DNA of 64,000 nucleotides from Nostoc sp. PCC 7107 (GTDB taxonomy: Bacteria; Cyanobacteriota; Cyanobacteriia; Cyanobacteriales; Nostocaceae), in the NCBI RefSeq assembly GCF_000316625.1, contig NC_019676.1:2870501-2934500 (forward strand). The letters are read 5' to 3'. Below are positions 27,051 through 37,132 of the stretch, piece by piece. The notes beneath the pieces are model-generated. The model was not told the origin of the DNA. It worked only from the letters and a program-made list of their open reading frames with translations, and did not search any database. Position 1 is the stretch's first letter; every line of letters starts with the position of its first letter. The position numbers and the translations under genes were made by a program.

Positions 27051-27079
27051 ATCCCCGACTTATTAAAGAAGTCGGGGAT
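27051..27079 (+). terminator. Hairpin after the ABC ATPase gene
   Basis: Perfect 11-bp stem ATCCCCGACTT (27051-27061) and AAGTCGGGGAT (27069-27079) around a 7-nt loop. This is a common dispersed cyanobacterial hairpin; there is no T-run, so its role as terminator is uncertain. The rest of the spacer to 27328 is without genes. Confidence 0.55.
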
Positions 27080-27328
27080 ATAAATCACTTACGTAGGTTG
27101 TAAATTGCCATCACAACCTGTATTAATAAATGCTGAATACCTATCTCCGTAAGTTGAACTTTAAGCTAACTTTACCAAAAATTCAACTCTGATAAATAAT
27201 TATGCTTCCGGAAAAGAGTATCCTTCAAGGAAAATAAGATTGTCGGGAAACGGGAATACTTAAGTATAGTCAAATTAAAACGTTTAGACAGTACTTTGCC
27301 GATCGTAGTCTCAGAGTCTAAGGTAAAT

Positions 27329-28840
27329 ATGTTTAACACAGGTTTATGGAAATTCCTCACCCAGCCAGTTATGGGTGTGGCTTTTTGTACAGCTATCAAT
27401 TTTGCTGTGTCGCCCGTCAGCCTAGCTCAGGGACAACCAGTATTACCAGCTTCAAAACCAGTAATACCAACGCCACAAACGCTACCGCCGAATCGAACAC
27501 CAATTATTCCGCCACAACAGGTATCACCAGCAACATCTCAACAACTAGATACTAATTACACATTAGGTGGAGGCGATCGCATCCGGGTTAATGTATTTGA
27601 AGTACCCGAATACACAGGAGAATATCAAATTCCTCCCGGTGGAGCAATCACCTTACCTCTGATTGGCAGTGTTCCAGTTTTGGGGTTAACAACTGAACAA
27701 GCATCTGATGAAATTGCCAGAAGATACTCCCGTTATTTAAAACGTCCTTTAATTTCTGTCAACTTGTTATCACCTCGCCCCATTAATATCTTTGTCGCAG
27801 GAGAAGTTACAAGACCTGGTTCTTATACTCTTAGCTTAAGTGGTGGTGCAGGGGATAACCCTGGCGTACAATACCCAACTGTTTTAGCCGCCTTAACCAC
27901 AGCCCAGGGCGTTACCTTAGCGGCTGATGTCACTCAAGTACAAGTAAGGCGGAAAGTTGGACGCAGTGGTGAACAACTTGTGAGCCTCAACTTAAGAGAG
28001 GCTGTACAGACAGGTCAGATAGGTCAAGATATTACATTACGCGATGGTGACACCATCTTTGTCCCAACTGCATCTAACTTCGACAAAACCGACGCGCGTA
28101 ATTTAGCCGCCAGCAACTTTGCTGCTAGTCCCAGCACACCCCGAACTGTGGCTATTATTGGTGAAGTCAACCGTCCTGGTTCTTATCTTGTCACCGCAGG
28201 TGGTGGCGGTGCAGAAGGGGGAGCAGGTGGCTTACCTACAGTCACCAGAGCAATTCAATTAGCGGGTGGAATCACCGGACAAGCTGACATTCGCAGTCTT
28301 AAACTCCGTCGTCCTACCAGAACTGGTGGTGAACAAAATATTGATGTTAATCTTTGGCAATTACTCCAAAGTGGTGATGTCAATCAAGACATTATTGTGC
28401 AAGACGGCGATACAATTGTGATCCCAACTGCTACAGATTTAACCGCAGCGGAAGCGACCCAACTAGCGAGTACAACTTTGTCTCCCAACACAATTCAAGT
28501 TGGTGTTGTCGGTGAAGTTAAAAGACCAGGCGCTACGGAACTTAGGCCAAATAGTTCTTTAAACCAAGCCTTGTTGGCTGCTGGTGGGTTTAATGATGCT
28601 AGAGCCAGCAGAGCCGCTGTAGATTTAGTGCGCCTGAATCCTGATGGTTCTGTCACCAAACGCGTTGTTAAAGTCAATTTTGCTGATGGAATTAATGAGG
28701 CGACTAATCCTATTCTGCGAAATAACGATGTGGTTATAGTTAGCCGGAATGGTTTGACTAAGACTAGTGAAACTTTAGGTGCTATCTCTGGCCCCTTTGG
28801 TGTAATTTTGAATGTGTTGAGACTTTTCACAGGATTTTAG
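27329..28840 (+). CDS. Polysaccharide export protein with SLBB domains (Wza-like)
   Basis: An outer-membrane or periplasmic protein for exopolysaccharide export. From MFNTGLWKFL it has a signal peptide (to about residue 32, SLAQG), a Pro/Gln-rich stretch, and then the polysaccharide-export domain with LGGGDRIRVNVFEVPEYTG and PPGGAITLPLIG. Three SLBB-type repeats follow (INIFVAGEVTRPGSYTL, TVAIIGEVNRPGSYLV, IQVGVVGEVKRPGATEL). Length (503 residues) and three repeats suit the cyanobacterial form. An upstream TTG would place charged residues before the signal, so ATG 27329 is chosen. No polymerase or Wzc partner is adjacent. Confidence 0.92.
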   Translation: MFNTGLWKFLTQPVMGVAFCTAINFAVSPVSLAQGQPVLPASKPVIPTPQTLPPNRTPIIPPQQVSPATSQQLDTNYTLGGGDRIRVNVFEVPEYTGEYQIPPGGAITLPLIGSVPVLGLTTEQASDEIARRYSRYLKRPLISVNLLSPRPINIFVAGEVTRPGSYTLSLSGGAGDNPGVQYPTVLAALTTAQGVTLAADVTQVQVRRKVGRSGEQLVSLNLREAVQTGQIGQDITLRDGDTIFVPTASNFDKTDARNLAASNFAASPSTPRTVAIIGEVNRPGSYLVTAGGGGAEGGAGGLPTVTRAIQLAGGITGQADIRSLKLRRPTRTGGEQNIDVNLWQLLQSGDVNQDIIVQDGDTIVIPTATDLTAAEATQLASTTLSPNTIQVGVVGEVKRPGATELRPNSSLNQALLAAGGFNDARASRAAVDLVRLNPDGSVTKRVVKVNFADGINEATNPILRNNDVVIVSRNGLTKTSETLGAISGPFGVILNVLRLFTGF

Positions 28841-28860
28841 TTTAGGATACAGCTAAAAAT

Positions 28861-28892
28861 TGGGGACAATACTCAATGTTTATTCGTCCCCA
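28861..28892 (+). terminator. Hairpin after the SLBB gene
   Basis: TGGGGAC (28861-28867) pairs with GTCCCCA (28886-28892) across an 18-nt loop, 20 nt after the stop. Weak as a terminator because no T-run follows. Confidence 0.35.
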
Positions 28893-28920
28893 TAGCTGGT
28901 AATCTTTTGGTTCAAAGAAA

Positions 28921-30579
28921 ATGGCAGCTTCTTTGCAGTTTCAACCAAGCAACAAACCTTGCAAGCGTTCATCCTTGCAAGGTTTGTTATTTAGTTTGGG
29001 TTTGGCTTTAAGTTGGGGTGTAGTAATACCAGCTACTTTAGCCGCCGAAACAGTGACTATTCGGTTTGGCCCGTTTCAGCAATCTGTGGCGATCGCGGAT
29101 ATCGAAAAATTTGCTAAAACTGGAACACTGTCTAAAACTCTCCAAGCTTACGAATCTTTATTTACTCCCGAATTACGCGGCTTACTCAATCGACGATTGC
29201 AAGTAGATCCAAAATTTGCCGATAAATTCGTGGATGAATTAACCCTCTTACCCCAAGGCAAACAATTAATTACCTCTTTAACAGCAGCTATTCCCGGCAG
29301 TACAGTCGAAAGTTTGCAAGCTACAATGAGTATCGGTCTGCGTCAAGTCAATGGTTTGAGCGTTGTGAGTTTCCTCAAAGCCTACCCGACGGAAAATATT
29401 AGCCTAGATGCAACTCAGATATTACAAATTGCTACGGAATTTAACCCCAACAACTTACAAAACCAAGCCCTCGGCAGCATCCTCGCCAGAAATTTAGCTG
29501 TTAATACGAATACACCCTTTCGTCCTAGTTTCGACCCTGCCGCTACTGGCCAAGCAGCAGTACAACAGCAAACACTCACCTTACAAGACAAACAACGTCA
29601 ACGCAGTATTCCTGTAGATATTTACTGGAGTCAAACAACAGACACAACAGCACCACTAGTAGTAATTTCCCACGGCTTTGGTGCTAATCGTCGATTTGCC
29701 AGCTATTTAGCCCGCCATTTGGCTTCTCACGGCATCAGCGTAGCCGCTATTGAACATCCTGGTAGTAATGGTGTAGCAGTTAATAACACTGCCAATCAAG
29801 GAGATTTATCAAAGTTACTCCCAGCTAAAGAATTTATTGACCGACCCAAGGACGTGAGTTTTTTACTCACCGAACTGGCAATTCTCAACACCCAACCAGG
29901 ACAACTGCAAGGAAAACTCAACACCGAGAAAGTGACTGTGATTGGTCACTCTTTGGGAGGCTATACCGCTTTAGCTTTGGTGGGTGGAGAAATCAATTTA
30001 GAGGAAGTGCGACAATTTTGCAAAACTTCTCTGAGTGTGGTTGATTCTCCTGGTGATTGGCTGCAATGCGCTGCTACATCCTTAAAAGAGAAAAAAATCC
30101 AGTTGCGGGATGAGCGAGTTAAAAGTGCGATCGCTCTTAACCCCCTGACAGGTAAACTTTTTGGTAAACAAGGACTCTCGCAGATTAACAAGCCTGTGTT
30201 AATCTTGACCGCTACTGAAGATGCTTTAACTCCTTCCTTAACTCACCAAATTAGACCTTTTACTCAGTTACGCAGTAATAAATATTTGTTAACTGCCATT
30301 GGTGCGACTCATTTAAGCATTCTTGACCCCACATATTCCACTGGTGAAGCTTCCCAAATAATTCCCGAAAAACGTGGTGCAGAAACCCAACCTTTGCGCC
30401 AGCTAATTTGCGGTGTCAGTTTAGCTTTTGTCAAACAACTCACACCAGAGGCGAAGACTTATCAACCATTTTTAACAGCGGCCTATGCTCAGTCTCTATC
30501 GACACCAGAAATACCCTTACGCCTGAATGCCGATTTACCCACAAATATCAAACCTTGGTTGGATTTGACAGTGAAGTGA
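28921..30579 (+). CDS. Alpha/beta hydrolase with DUF1400 N-terminal domain
   Basis: An exported hydrolase of 552 residues. A signal peptide covers about residues 1-41 (SLGLALSWGVVIPATLAA). Next is the DUF1400 domain (about 44-165), known mainly from cyanobacteria. The alpha/beta hydrolase domain follows, with VVISHGFGANRR as oxyanion strand, nucleophile Ser in VIGHSLGGYTAL, and later Asp (ATEDALTP) and His (GATHLSIL) candidates. The substrate is unknown; related proteins are annotated as lipase or dienelactone-hydrolase-like. It follows the SLBB gene in the same direction after 80 nt. Confidence 0.88.
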   Translation: MAASLQFQPSNKPCKRSSLQGLLFSLGLALSWGVVIPATLAAETVTIRFGPFQQSVAIADIEKFAKTGTLSKTLQAYESLFTPELRGLLNRRLQVDPKFADKFVDELTLLPQGKQLITSLTAAIPGSTVESLQATMSIGLRQVNGLSVVSFLKAYPTENISLDATQILQIATEFNPNNLQNQALGSILARNLAVNTNTPFRPSFDPAATGQAAVQQQTLTLQDKQRQRSIPVDIYWSQTTDTTAPLVVISHGFGANRRFASYLARHLASHGISVAAIEHPGSNGVAVNNTANQGDLSKLLPAKEFIDRPKDVSFLLTELAILNTQPGQLQGKLNTEKVTVIGHSLGGYTALALVGGEINLEEVRQFCKTSLSVVDSPGDWLQCAATSLKEKKIQLRDERVKSAIALNPLTGKLFGKQGLSQINKPVLILTATEDALTPSLTHQIRPFTQLRSNKYLLTAIGATHLSILDPTYSTGEASQIIPEKRGAETQPLRQLICGVSLAFVKQLTPEAKTYQPFLTAAYAQSLSTPEIPLRLNADLPTNIKPWLDLTVK

Positions 30580-30790
30580 GTAAATTTCTTGCCAGTATGT
30601 TATCAAGGTGCTTTAATAACGATCGCATTCTGCCCATCTTTCTTGTCTACTTAGAACACAGCAAAATTACAGATGCTGGGTTTATGAGTGAGTGCGTCCA
30701 AAAGCACAAACTCCAGAGATTAGACTAAAAGGTAGGACAATTACCATATCCTTAACAGTTAATTCTCCCAATTACTACATAGGAGCATCT

Positions 30791-31621
30791 ATGGAGCCAA
30801 TTATTGCTATAGTCTTAGCGCTTGTCGGCTATGCCTTCGGATCTGCCAAAATTATTAATGAAGGTAATGAGGCCTTAGTTGAACGCTTAGGACAAAGACA
30901 CCGCACACTGAGACCAGGCTTAAACTTTATTGTGCCTTTCGTGGATCAGATTGTGATGGAAGATACCACCAGAGAGCAGATTTTAGATATTAAGCCTCAG
31001 AAAGTAATTACTAAAGATAACGTCTATTTGGAAGTGGATGGTGTTGTCACTTGGCAAATTACCAGCATGGAAGACAGCTTTTATAAAGTTGAAGATATGC
31101 AAGTGGCTTTATCTAACTTAGTAACAGTTGAACTTCGTACCCACATTGCCGATAGAACATTGTCGGAAACCACATCTGCCAGAAATCAAATGAACCAATC
31201 ACTGTTGCAGATTGTGAATGAGACAAGTAAAAAATGGGGTGTGAAGATTATCCGTGTGGATATTCAAAGCATCACACCACCAGAAAGTGTTCAGAAATCA
31301 ATGGCGGAACAACAAGCTGCTGAGATCAAAAAACAAGCAGTTATTTTAGAAGCTGAAGGCGATAGACAAGCAGCAATTAAACGCGCCGAAGCTACAAAAG
31401 AATCAATTCGTATTCTTTCTGAAGCGATAACTGCTAAACCAGAAACACGAGATATTCTGCGGTATCTTGTAGCTCAAGAACATGTAGAAGCTAATCAAAA
31501 ACTTAGTGCTAGTACCAATGCTAAAATTGTCTTTCTCAACCAAGGCTTATCAGAAGGAGCATTAGATCAAATGTTGGGAGATACAGTAGGTACTGAAGGT
31601 AATGGGAATGGTCAAGGGTGA
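30791..31621 (+). CDS. SPFH/Band 7 (stomatin/prohibitin-like) membrane protein
   Basis: A 276-residue protein with one N-terminal membrane helix (MEPIIAIVLALVGYAFG), the SPFH domain (about 20-180: GNEALVERLGQRHRTLRPGLNF, KVITKDNVYLEVDGVV), and a C-terminal Ala/Glu/Lys-rich coiled coil (AAEIKKQAVILEAEGDRQ). This is the slipin/paraslipin plan. Such proteins form oligomeric scaffolds in membrane microdomains. The ATG at 30791 is preceded by AGGAGC, 4 nt away, which decides against the longer frame from 30692. No NfeD partner gene is adjacent. Confidence 0.92.
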   Translation: MEPIIAIVLALVGYAFGSAKIINEGNEALVERLGQRHRTLRPGLNFIVPFVDQIVMEDTTREQILDIKPQKVITKDNVYLEVDGVVTWQITSMEDSFYKVEDMQVALSNLVTVELRTHIADRTLSETTSARNQMNQSLLQIVNETSKKWGVKIIRVDIQSITPPESVQKSMAEQQAAEIKKQAVILEAEGDRQAAIKRAEATKESIRILSEAITAKPETRDILRYLVAQEHVEANQKLSASTNAKIVFLNQGLSEGALDQMLGDTVGTEGNGNGQG

Positions 31622-31665
31622 AAAAGTGCTGAGTAAGAAATTCTAGCCTCTAGCCGCTAATCCCT

Positions 31666-32505
31666 CTATCTGAACAATGTATCAGCAACTAAAGAGACTT
31701 CGCGCATTTCTTTGACATCGTGAATTCGCAGAATATCAGCACCATTGGCAATAGCAGCACAACAAGCCGCTGCTGTTCCCCAGACGCGTGCTTTGGGATT
31801 TGGTTGATTGAGAATGCGTCCAATAAAACTTTTGCGCGATACCCCTACTAAGATAGGGCAGTTTAATGATGTGAGCGATCGCAAATTCCGCAAAAGCTGT
31901 AAATTTTGCTCATGGTTCTTAGCAAAACCAATCCCCGGATCAATAATAATTTTCTCTAGGTCAATACCTGCTTTGGTTGCTGCCGTAATTTGTTTTGTTA
32001 AAAAAGCTTTCATTTCCCCCAGCAAATCTTCATACTCTGTCATTTGCTGCATTGTCTGAGGTGTTCCACGAATGTGCATCAACACTATAGGCACATTTAA
32101 ACTAGCAACTGTCGGCAACATCTCGGCATCAAATGTCCCGCCGGAAATATCATTAACAATATCTGCTCCAGCTTTGATTGCGGCTTTTGCTACATCTGCT
32201 CTAGTTGTATCTACAGAAATTGGCACTGTTATTTTAGAGCGTAGCGTCTGTACTATGGGGATAACTCGCTCTAATTCTTCTGCCAGAGTAATTTGTTCTG
32301 CACCCGGTCGCGTTGATTGTCCACCCACATCAATTATGTCAGCACCAGCCGCGACCATTGCCTGTCCCTGCATTAACGCCGCAGACGTACTATTAAAATC
32401 TCCTCCATCACTAAAGCTATCAGGTGTCACATTCAGCACACCCATTAAATAAGTGCGTTGTCCCCATGCAAAACAACGCCCGCGAATAATTAAATTACCG
32501 GACAT
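31666..32505 (-). CDS. folP: Dihydropteroate synthase
   Basis: It condenses the pterin pyrophosphate with p-aminobenzoate in folate synthesis. The 279-residue TIM barrel has the two signature regions: LMGVLNVTPDSFSDGGDF near residue 20, and ADIIDVGGQSTRPGA near 55. It also has VPISVDTTRADVAKAA, NDISGG, and the C-terminal GVSRKSFIGRIL and RIHDVKEM. Complete. It is followed in the same direction by nothing, and preceded by tpiA about 120 nt upstream on the same strand, a pairing that may be an operon. Confidence 0.97.
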   Translation of the reverse strand: MSGNLIIRGRCFAWGQRTYLMGVLNVTPDSFSDGGDFNSTSAALMQGQAMVAAGADIIDVGGQSTRPGAEQITLAEELERVIPIVQTLRSKITVPISVDTTRADVAKAAIKAGADIVNDISGGTFDAEMLPTVASLNVPIVLMHIRGTPQTMQQMTEYEDLLGEMKAFLTKQITAATKAGIDLEKIIIDPGIGFAKNHEQNLQLLRNLRSLTSLNCPILVGVSRKSFIGRILNQPNPKARVWGTAAACCAAIANGADILRIHDVKEMREVSLVADTLFR

Positions 32506-32582
32506 AGGAAACTGATTTTAGCGGCCTTGTATGTTAACTACTTTTACAATCCAAAATCTAAAATCCAAAACTGTTATTCCCA

Positions 32583-32603
32583 TTCCCTGGGAGAGCCAGG
32601 GAA
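32583..32603. repeat. Hairpin between tpiA and folP
   Basis: TTCCCTGG (32583-32590) and CCAGGGAA (32596-32603) around GAGAG. A short strong palindrome just after the tpiA stop; no T-run on either strand. Confidence 0.45.
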
Positions 32604-32621
32604 AAGGCGTTACACATAAGA

Positions 32622-33347
32622 CTACTGATAGTTGACAATCCGGGCAAAACTTTCAGGTTCTAGACTGGCTCCTCCCACAAGCACGCCGTCAATTTCTGGT
32701 TGAGCCATGATCTCATCAATATTATTGGGCTTGACTGAGCCGCCGTATTGAATCGAAACATTGGTGTTTTTTAACTGACTGCGAATTAAGCCAATAACTC
32801 GGTTAGCTTCTGTTGCTTCACAAGTATCACCAGTACCAATTGCCCAAATTGGTTCATAAGCAATTATCAAATTATCTTGATCTACATTTACTAGGTCTTT
32901 GTCTAGCTGGGTAGTAATGAGTGATTCTGTTTGTCCTGCATCACGTTGTTGCTTAGTTTCCCCTACACACAAAACTGGGGTTAGACCATGTTTTTGAGCA
33001 GCTTTCAGACGCAGATTAACTGTCTCGTCTGTTTCTCCGAAAAATTGCCGTCGTTCGCTATGACCAACAATTACATAACGGACACCAATTTCTGTGAGCA
33101 TCTGGGCGGCAATTTCACCAGTGTAAGCTCCAGAATCTTCCCAATGAACATTTTGCGCTCCCAGTTGTACACGGCTACCATGCAAACTTTGAGACAAAAT
33201 GTTTAAATCGGTGAAAGGAGGACACAATAATACTTCTCGCTCTTCAGGCATTTCGTCTAAATGAGGCAGAAACCCTCGCAAGAAATCTTGAGTCTCTGCC
33301 TGGGTTTTAAACATTTTCCAGTTACCGGCAATAACAATTTTCCGCAC
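32622..33347 (-). CDS. tpiA: Triosephosphate isomerase
   Basis: It interconverts glyceraldehyde-3-phosphate and dihydroxyacetone phosphate in glycolysis and the Calvin cycle. It has the substrate Lys in IAGNWKMFK, catalytic His in VIVGHSERR, catalytic Glu in [11 protein letters not shown], and the phosphate loop with [11 protein letters not shown] and GVLVGGASL. Starting at GTG 33347 ([12 protein letters not shown]) gives 241 residues, the usual length; another GTG at 33392 adds 15 residues that the family lacks. Neither has a strong ribosome site. Confidence 0.96.
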   Translation of the reverse strand: MRKIVIAGNWKMFKTQAETQDFLRGFLPHLDEMPEEREVLLCPPFTDLNILSQSLHGSRVQLGAQNVHWEDSGAYTGEIAAQMLTEIGVRYVIVGHSERRQFFGETDETVNLRLKAAQKHGLTPVLCVGETKQQRDAGQTESLITTQLDKDLVNVDQDNLIIAYEPIWAIGTGDTCEATEANRVIGLIRSQLKNTNVSIQYGGSVKPNNIDEIMAQPEIDGVLVGGASLEPESFARIVNYQ

Positions 33348-33558
33348 AGGTGATGTAGTCAAATTCCTAACGCTAATAGATGCAATTTTCACTCTACTAC
33401 TTTTTATGACACTCCAAGCTCATCAAGAGATGAAAGAGCGATCGCGGAGTGAGTTATATTTTTATGATCATTAGTGCCAGTCTATGAAAACAATTTCCCT
33501 CATATCCTGTAAAAATAACTAGGATAAAAATGAGGTAAATCAAAAATCTCCGATTATC

Positions 33559-35007
33559 ATGCCCTCTAAATTGCCAGAACCAGACCAAAGCAACTCGCCT
33601 AACTGGGAGGAAGAACTAGATAGTGCTATTTTTAGCTTTGAAGACATTCAAGCAGAACTGAATTATAAACAGGCACAAACAGCACTGCGAAACTTGGTAG
33701 CTAATCTTGATTTGACACCACGAGAAAAAGCAGGGTTAGAAACAGAACTGGCTGATTTAGAAATTATGCTGGCAAAGTTAGACCGAATGGTTGTGCAGAT
33801 TGCCGCTTTTGGTATGGTAGGGCGGGGTAAATCATCTCTGTTGAATGCTTTGGTAGGACAACCTGTCTTTGAAACTGGCCCTTTACACGGTGTGACTCGC
33901 GCCGCACAGCGGGTTAATTGGAGTATTCACGAAGAAATTATTGGGACAAATGAACGAGCTTTGCGAGTCACTTTACCGAGTATTGGTCAATCTCAGGTAG
34001 AACTTATTGATACGCCTGGGTTGGATGAAGTTGATGGTGATACTCGTGCAGCTTTGGCAGAACAAATCGCTAAACAAGCCGATTTGATTTTGTTTGTGAT
34101 TTCGGGAGATATGACTAAAATCGAACACCAAGCCCTTTCTCAGTTAAGAGAGGCAGGGAAACCGATAATTTTGGTGTTCAATAAAGTAGACCAATATCCC
34201 ACAGCCGATCGCCTGGCAATTTATGAAAAAATTCGAGATGAAAGGGTCAAGGAATTACTCACGCCTTTAGAAATTGTCATGTCAGCCGCCTCACCATTGG
34301 TTAAGACAGCGGTAATTCGCCCTGATGGTAGTAGAGGCTTACAGATGCGTACAGGTCATGCTCAAGTAGAAGAATTGAAGCTGAAAATATTAGAAATTTT
34401 GCAGCGTGAGGGTAAAGCTTTAGTCGCCCTTAATTCAATGTTGTATGCAGACACAGTCAATGAGCAGCTGGTACAACGCAAACTCTTGATTCGGGAACAG
34501 AACGCCAATCAGTTGATTTGGAAAGCTGTGATGGCTAAAGCCCTAGCGATCGCCCTCAATCCGGTTACAGTAGTAGATATACTGAGTAGCATAGTGATTG
34601 ATATTGCTTTAATTTTAGGTTTATCCAAACTCTACGCCATCCCGATGACCGAAGCTGGTGCTGTGAAATTATTGCAAAAGATTGCCTTGAGTATGGGCGG
34701 TATCGGTGTGAGCGAATTACTCGCAAACTTAGGCTTAAGTGGCTTAAAAACCTTGCTTGGTATCTCTGCACCAGTTACAGCAGGCGTTACCCTTGCGCCT
34801 TACGTCACAGTTGCATTAACCCAAGCTGGTGTAGCGGGTGTATCTTCTTACGGCATTGGTCAAGTTACTAAAGCTTATTTAGCCAATGGTGCAACTTGGG
34901 GGCCGGAAGGGCCGAAAGCAGTCATCAGTAAAATTTTGGCTAACCTAGATGAAGCTTCTATTCTCAACCGCATTAAAGATGAGTTGCAATTGAAGTTGAA
35001 AGTATAG
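33559..35007 (+). CDS. Era/YcjF-like GTPase with C-terminal DUF697-type membrane domain
   Basis: A 482-residue GTP-binding protein. It has an N-terminal helical region (1-90), G1 as FGMVGRGKSSLLN, G3 as IDTPGLDEVDG, G4 as VFNKVDQY, and G5 near VMSAASPL. The C-terminal hydrophobic region (about 330-450: IALNPVTVVDILSSIVIDIALILGL split across helices) fits the DUF697 membrane domain. Such proteins are conserved in cyanobacteria and their role is undefined; membrane remodelling or ribosome-linked work has been proposed for relatives. It stands alone, transcribed away from tpiA. Confidence 0.87.
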   Translation: MPSKLPEPDQSNSPNWEEELDSAIFSFEDIQAELNYKQAQTALRNLVANLDLTPREKAGLETELADLEIMLAKLDRMVVQIAAFGMVGRGKSSLLNALVGQPVFETGPLHGVTRAAQRVNWSIHEEIIGTNERALRVTLPSIGQSQVELIDTPGLDEVDGDTRAALAEQIAKQADLILFVISGDMTKIEHQALSQLREAGKPIILVFNKVDQYPTADRLAIYEKIRDERVKELLTPLEIVMSAASPLVKTAVIRPDGSRGLQMRTGHAQVEELKLKILEILQREGKALVALNSMLYADTVNEQLVQRKLLIREQNANQLIWKAVMAKALAIALNPVTVVDILSSIVIDIALILGLSKLYAIPMTEAGAVKLLQKIALSMGGIGVSELLANLGLSGLKTLLGISAPVTAGVTLAPYVTVALTQAGVAGVSSYGIGQVTKAYLANGATWGPEGPKAVISKILANLDEASILNRIKDELQLKLKV

Positions 35008-35077
35008 CAAGGGACAGATGAGAAGTTATAGAATTTTTCTTCTCTAACTTTTATCGCCCACCCTACAGTTATTGACT

Positions 35078-36934
35078 TTAATTCAAAGGCTCAATAATAG
35101 TTCGCAGGCCATTGCTGGTGAGATTTTTTAACATTTCATCAGCGTTAGTGCGATTGCTAAATACGCCTGCTTGCATGACTTTGCGCCCTTGCCAGATGGT
35201 AGAAAATGCACCTGGGGCAACATATCGCACTAATTCCTGTTCTTGTTCGTTTGCTACTTCGACAATGACGCGGTAACGTATGCCGCTGGCAGGCTGTAAA
35301 TAACTTTGAGTGTCAGCCGTTATATTAGTTTGAGCAACTGGTACTTTTCGCAGGTTACGCGTATCCCCAAGGGGAACATTCCCGTTGGGAACTGGTAAAA
35401 GGGCTGCACTACCTGGAGAAATCAAGGCTGATGCTTGACCTCGACTGGGTAATGTTGTAGTTGGTGTTTGTATAGAATCGGGTGCAGTAAATTCAATGGT
35501 GTTAGGTTCAATTTGGACGTAATTGAACTGTGGGGATGATGGTTGCAGGGCTGGTAGGGTTGTAATTTTATCTGCGGGAGCAACTTGAGTGTTGGTTGGT
35601 GGTTGTTTTTCGACTAAGCTACTGGGAATGGGGAAACCGCCAGAGGGAGGAGTTAATTGTTGGTGTAGAGATTTTTTGGGCGTAATGGGTTTTGTCGGTA
35701 ATGTGGCGACAGGATTCGGTGCTGGAGGAACTTCGGTTGCAGAAAAAATAATTTCTTGAGTAGTCGGAATTGCTGAGATGACTGTGTTTGGTGGAGTTGG
35801 TTGAGGGTTATCAGTAATAGCAGCAGTTTGAGCGTTAAAATTTACTTTACCGGCGATACGGTTGTCAATTAAAGTATTGCCTGTGGCTGCGATCGCTTCT
35901 TTGGCAGCACTAGCGTTAATATCATAGCGAGTATTGTTGCGAAATTCGTTACCGCCAGCTTCTGTAATAGTACCTAAGTCGGGCATCGCTTGAGCGATCG
36001 CCACTAAACCATCTTCTTGACTATCAGCAATTAAATTATTGCGAACAATGGGACGCGCCTTTCCTTGGACTAAAATTCCCGAACGATTCTTCTGAATTTG
36101 ATTACCCATAACTACAGGTGCGGCATTTTGGGTGATATTTACCCCATAACCTGTTTCTTGAAAAATATTTTCCTGTACCTTAGCCTGAGAACTACCACTG
36201 AGGGTAATACCGTTGGCTCCATTGCGATAAAAATAATTTTTACTAATTGTCGGTGCGCCATTACCATTAACAGCTACACCATCTTGGGTATTTCCGGTAA
36301 ATGTATTTTCCGAAATTACAGGATTACTGGACTCAATCCACACACCATAACCGCGGGGATTAGCATTAGTGACTGTCACCCCAGTTAACTCGGCTTGGTT
36401 TGCACCCACAATCGTCACATTCTGCCCACCATAACTACGACTGAGGTAAACGCCACCACCTTGAATGGTAACTCCACTGCCTTTATTACTTGCATCACCT
36501 TGAATGGAAACGCCAGGACGCAGTATTAAGGGAAACATTTCTCCAGCTTCGGCACTGTAATTACCAGGAGCCAGCATAATTACTGTATTCCCTGTAGCAA
36601 CACGCAGAGCTTGGGTAATAGTTTTGAAAGGAGTGCGATCGCTCCCATTACCTGTAGTGTCATCCCCGATACTTGGGTTGACAAACAGGACATTAACCTG
36701 AGAGAGTGTTCTTTCACCAAGGGGCATCTGATCTGGTATAGATGGCATCTGAGCAACAGCGCTACTGTTGATTGCCAGCAAAGTTAAGCCTGCCAATCCC
36801 ATACCAAGCATACAAAGCATAAATAAGTAACCAAAAGCTATGGGTATAGCTAAATCCAGAGATGGATACGGTTGATCAAGGGTTACTCGCTTAAGAGCTA
36901 GTCTACGATGTTGACCAGACACATTGAGGGAAGC
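35078..36934 (-). CDS. DUF1565 right-handed beta-helix protein with C-terminal SPOR-like segment
   Basis: An exported or membrane-anchored 618-residue protein. A hydrophobic segment at about 36-62 (FGYLFMLCMLGMGLAGL) is a signal anchor. The DUF1565 domain starts at VNPSIGDDTTGNGSDRTPFK, and a parallel beta helix with repeated N-x-I/G-x-x-x-N turns runs to about residue 360. A long Pro/Thr/Gln-rich linker follows, then a C-terminal module ending NADEMLKNLTSNGLRTIIEP, which resembles a SPOR (peptidoglycan-binding) half. ATG 36934 has AGGAG 10 nt upstream, which decides the start over 36964. A surface or cell-wall polysaccharide-binding role is inferred. Confidence 0.8.
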   Translation of the reverse strand, partial: ASLNVSGQHRRLALKRVTLDQPYPSLDLAIPIAFGYLFMLCMLGMGLAGLTLLAINSSAVAQMPSIPDQMPLGERTLSQVNVLFVNPSIGDDTTGNGSDRTPFKTITQALRVATGNTVIMLAPGNYSAEAGEMFPLILRPGVSIQGDASNKGSGVTIQGGGVYLSRSYGGQNVTIVGANQAELTGVTVTNANPRGYGVWIESSNPVISENTFTGNTQDGVAVNGNGAPTISKNYFYRNGANGITLSGSSQAKVQENIFQETGYGVNITQNAAPVVMGNQIQKNRSGILVQGKARPIVRNNLIADSQEDGLVAIAQAMPDLGTITEAGGNEFRNNTRYDINASAAKEAIAATGNTLIDNRIAGKVNFNAQTAAITDNPQPTPPNTVISAIPTTQEIIFSATEVPPAPNPVATLPTKPITPKKSLHQQLTPPSGGFPIPSSLVEKQPPTNTQVAPADKITTLPALQPSSPQFNYVQIEPNTIEFTAPDSIQTPTTTLPSRGQASALISPGSAALLPVPNGNVPLGDTRNLRKVPVAQTNITADTQSYLQPASGIRYRVIVEVANEQEQELVRYVAPGAFSTIWQGRKVMQAGVFSNRTNADEMLKNLTSNGLRTIIEPLN

Positions 36935-37132
36935 CATTTTTACAATACTCCTGAAAAATAACAATAAAGTCTTATACCCTTAGACAGTATTATGTCGATA
37001 ATGTTACCCACAATATTGACCGATTGGCTATTTTGAAGACAAAGTAATTAATGAAGAGATTGTCAAAGGTGAAAGGTAAAGGCTGAAAAATGAAATTACC
37101 CTCTGGGAAGCTTACCCAAGGGGTGTACACAT

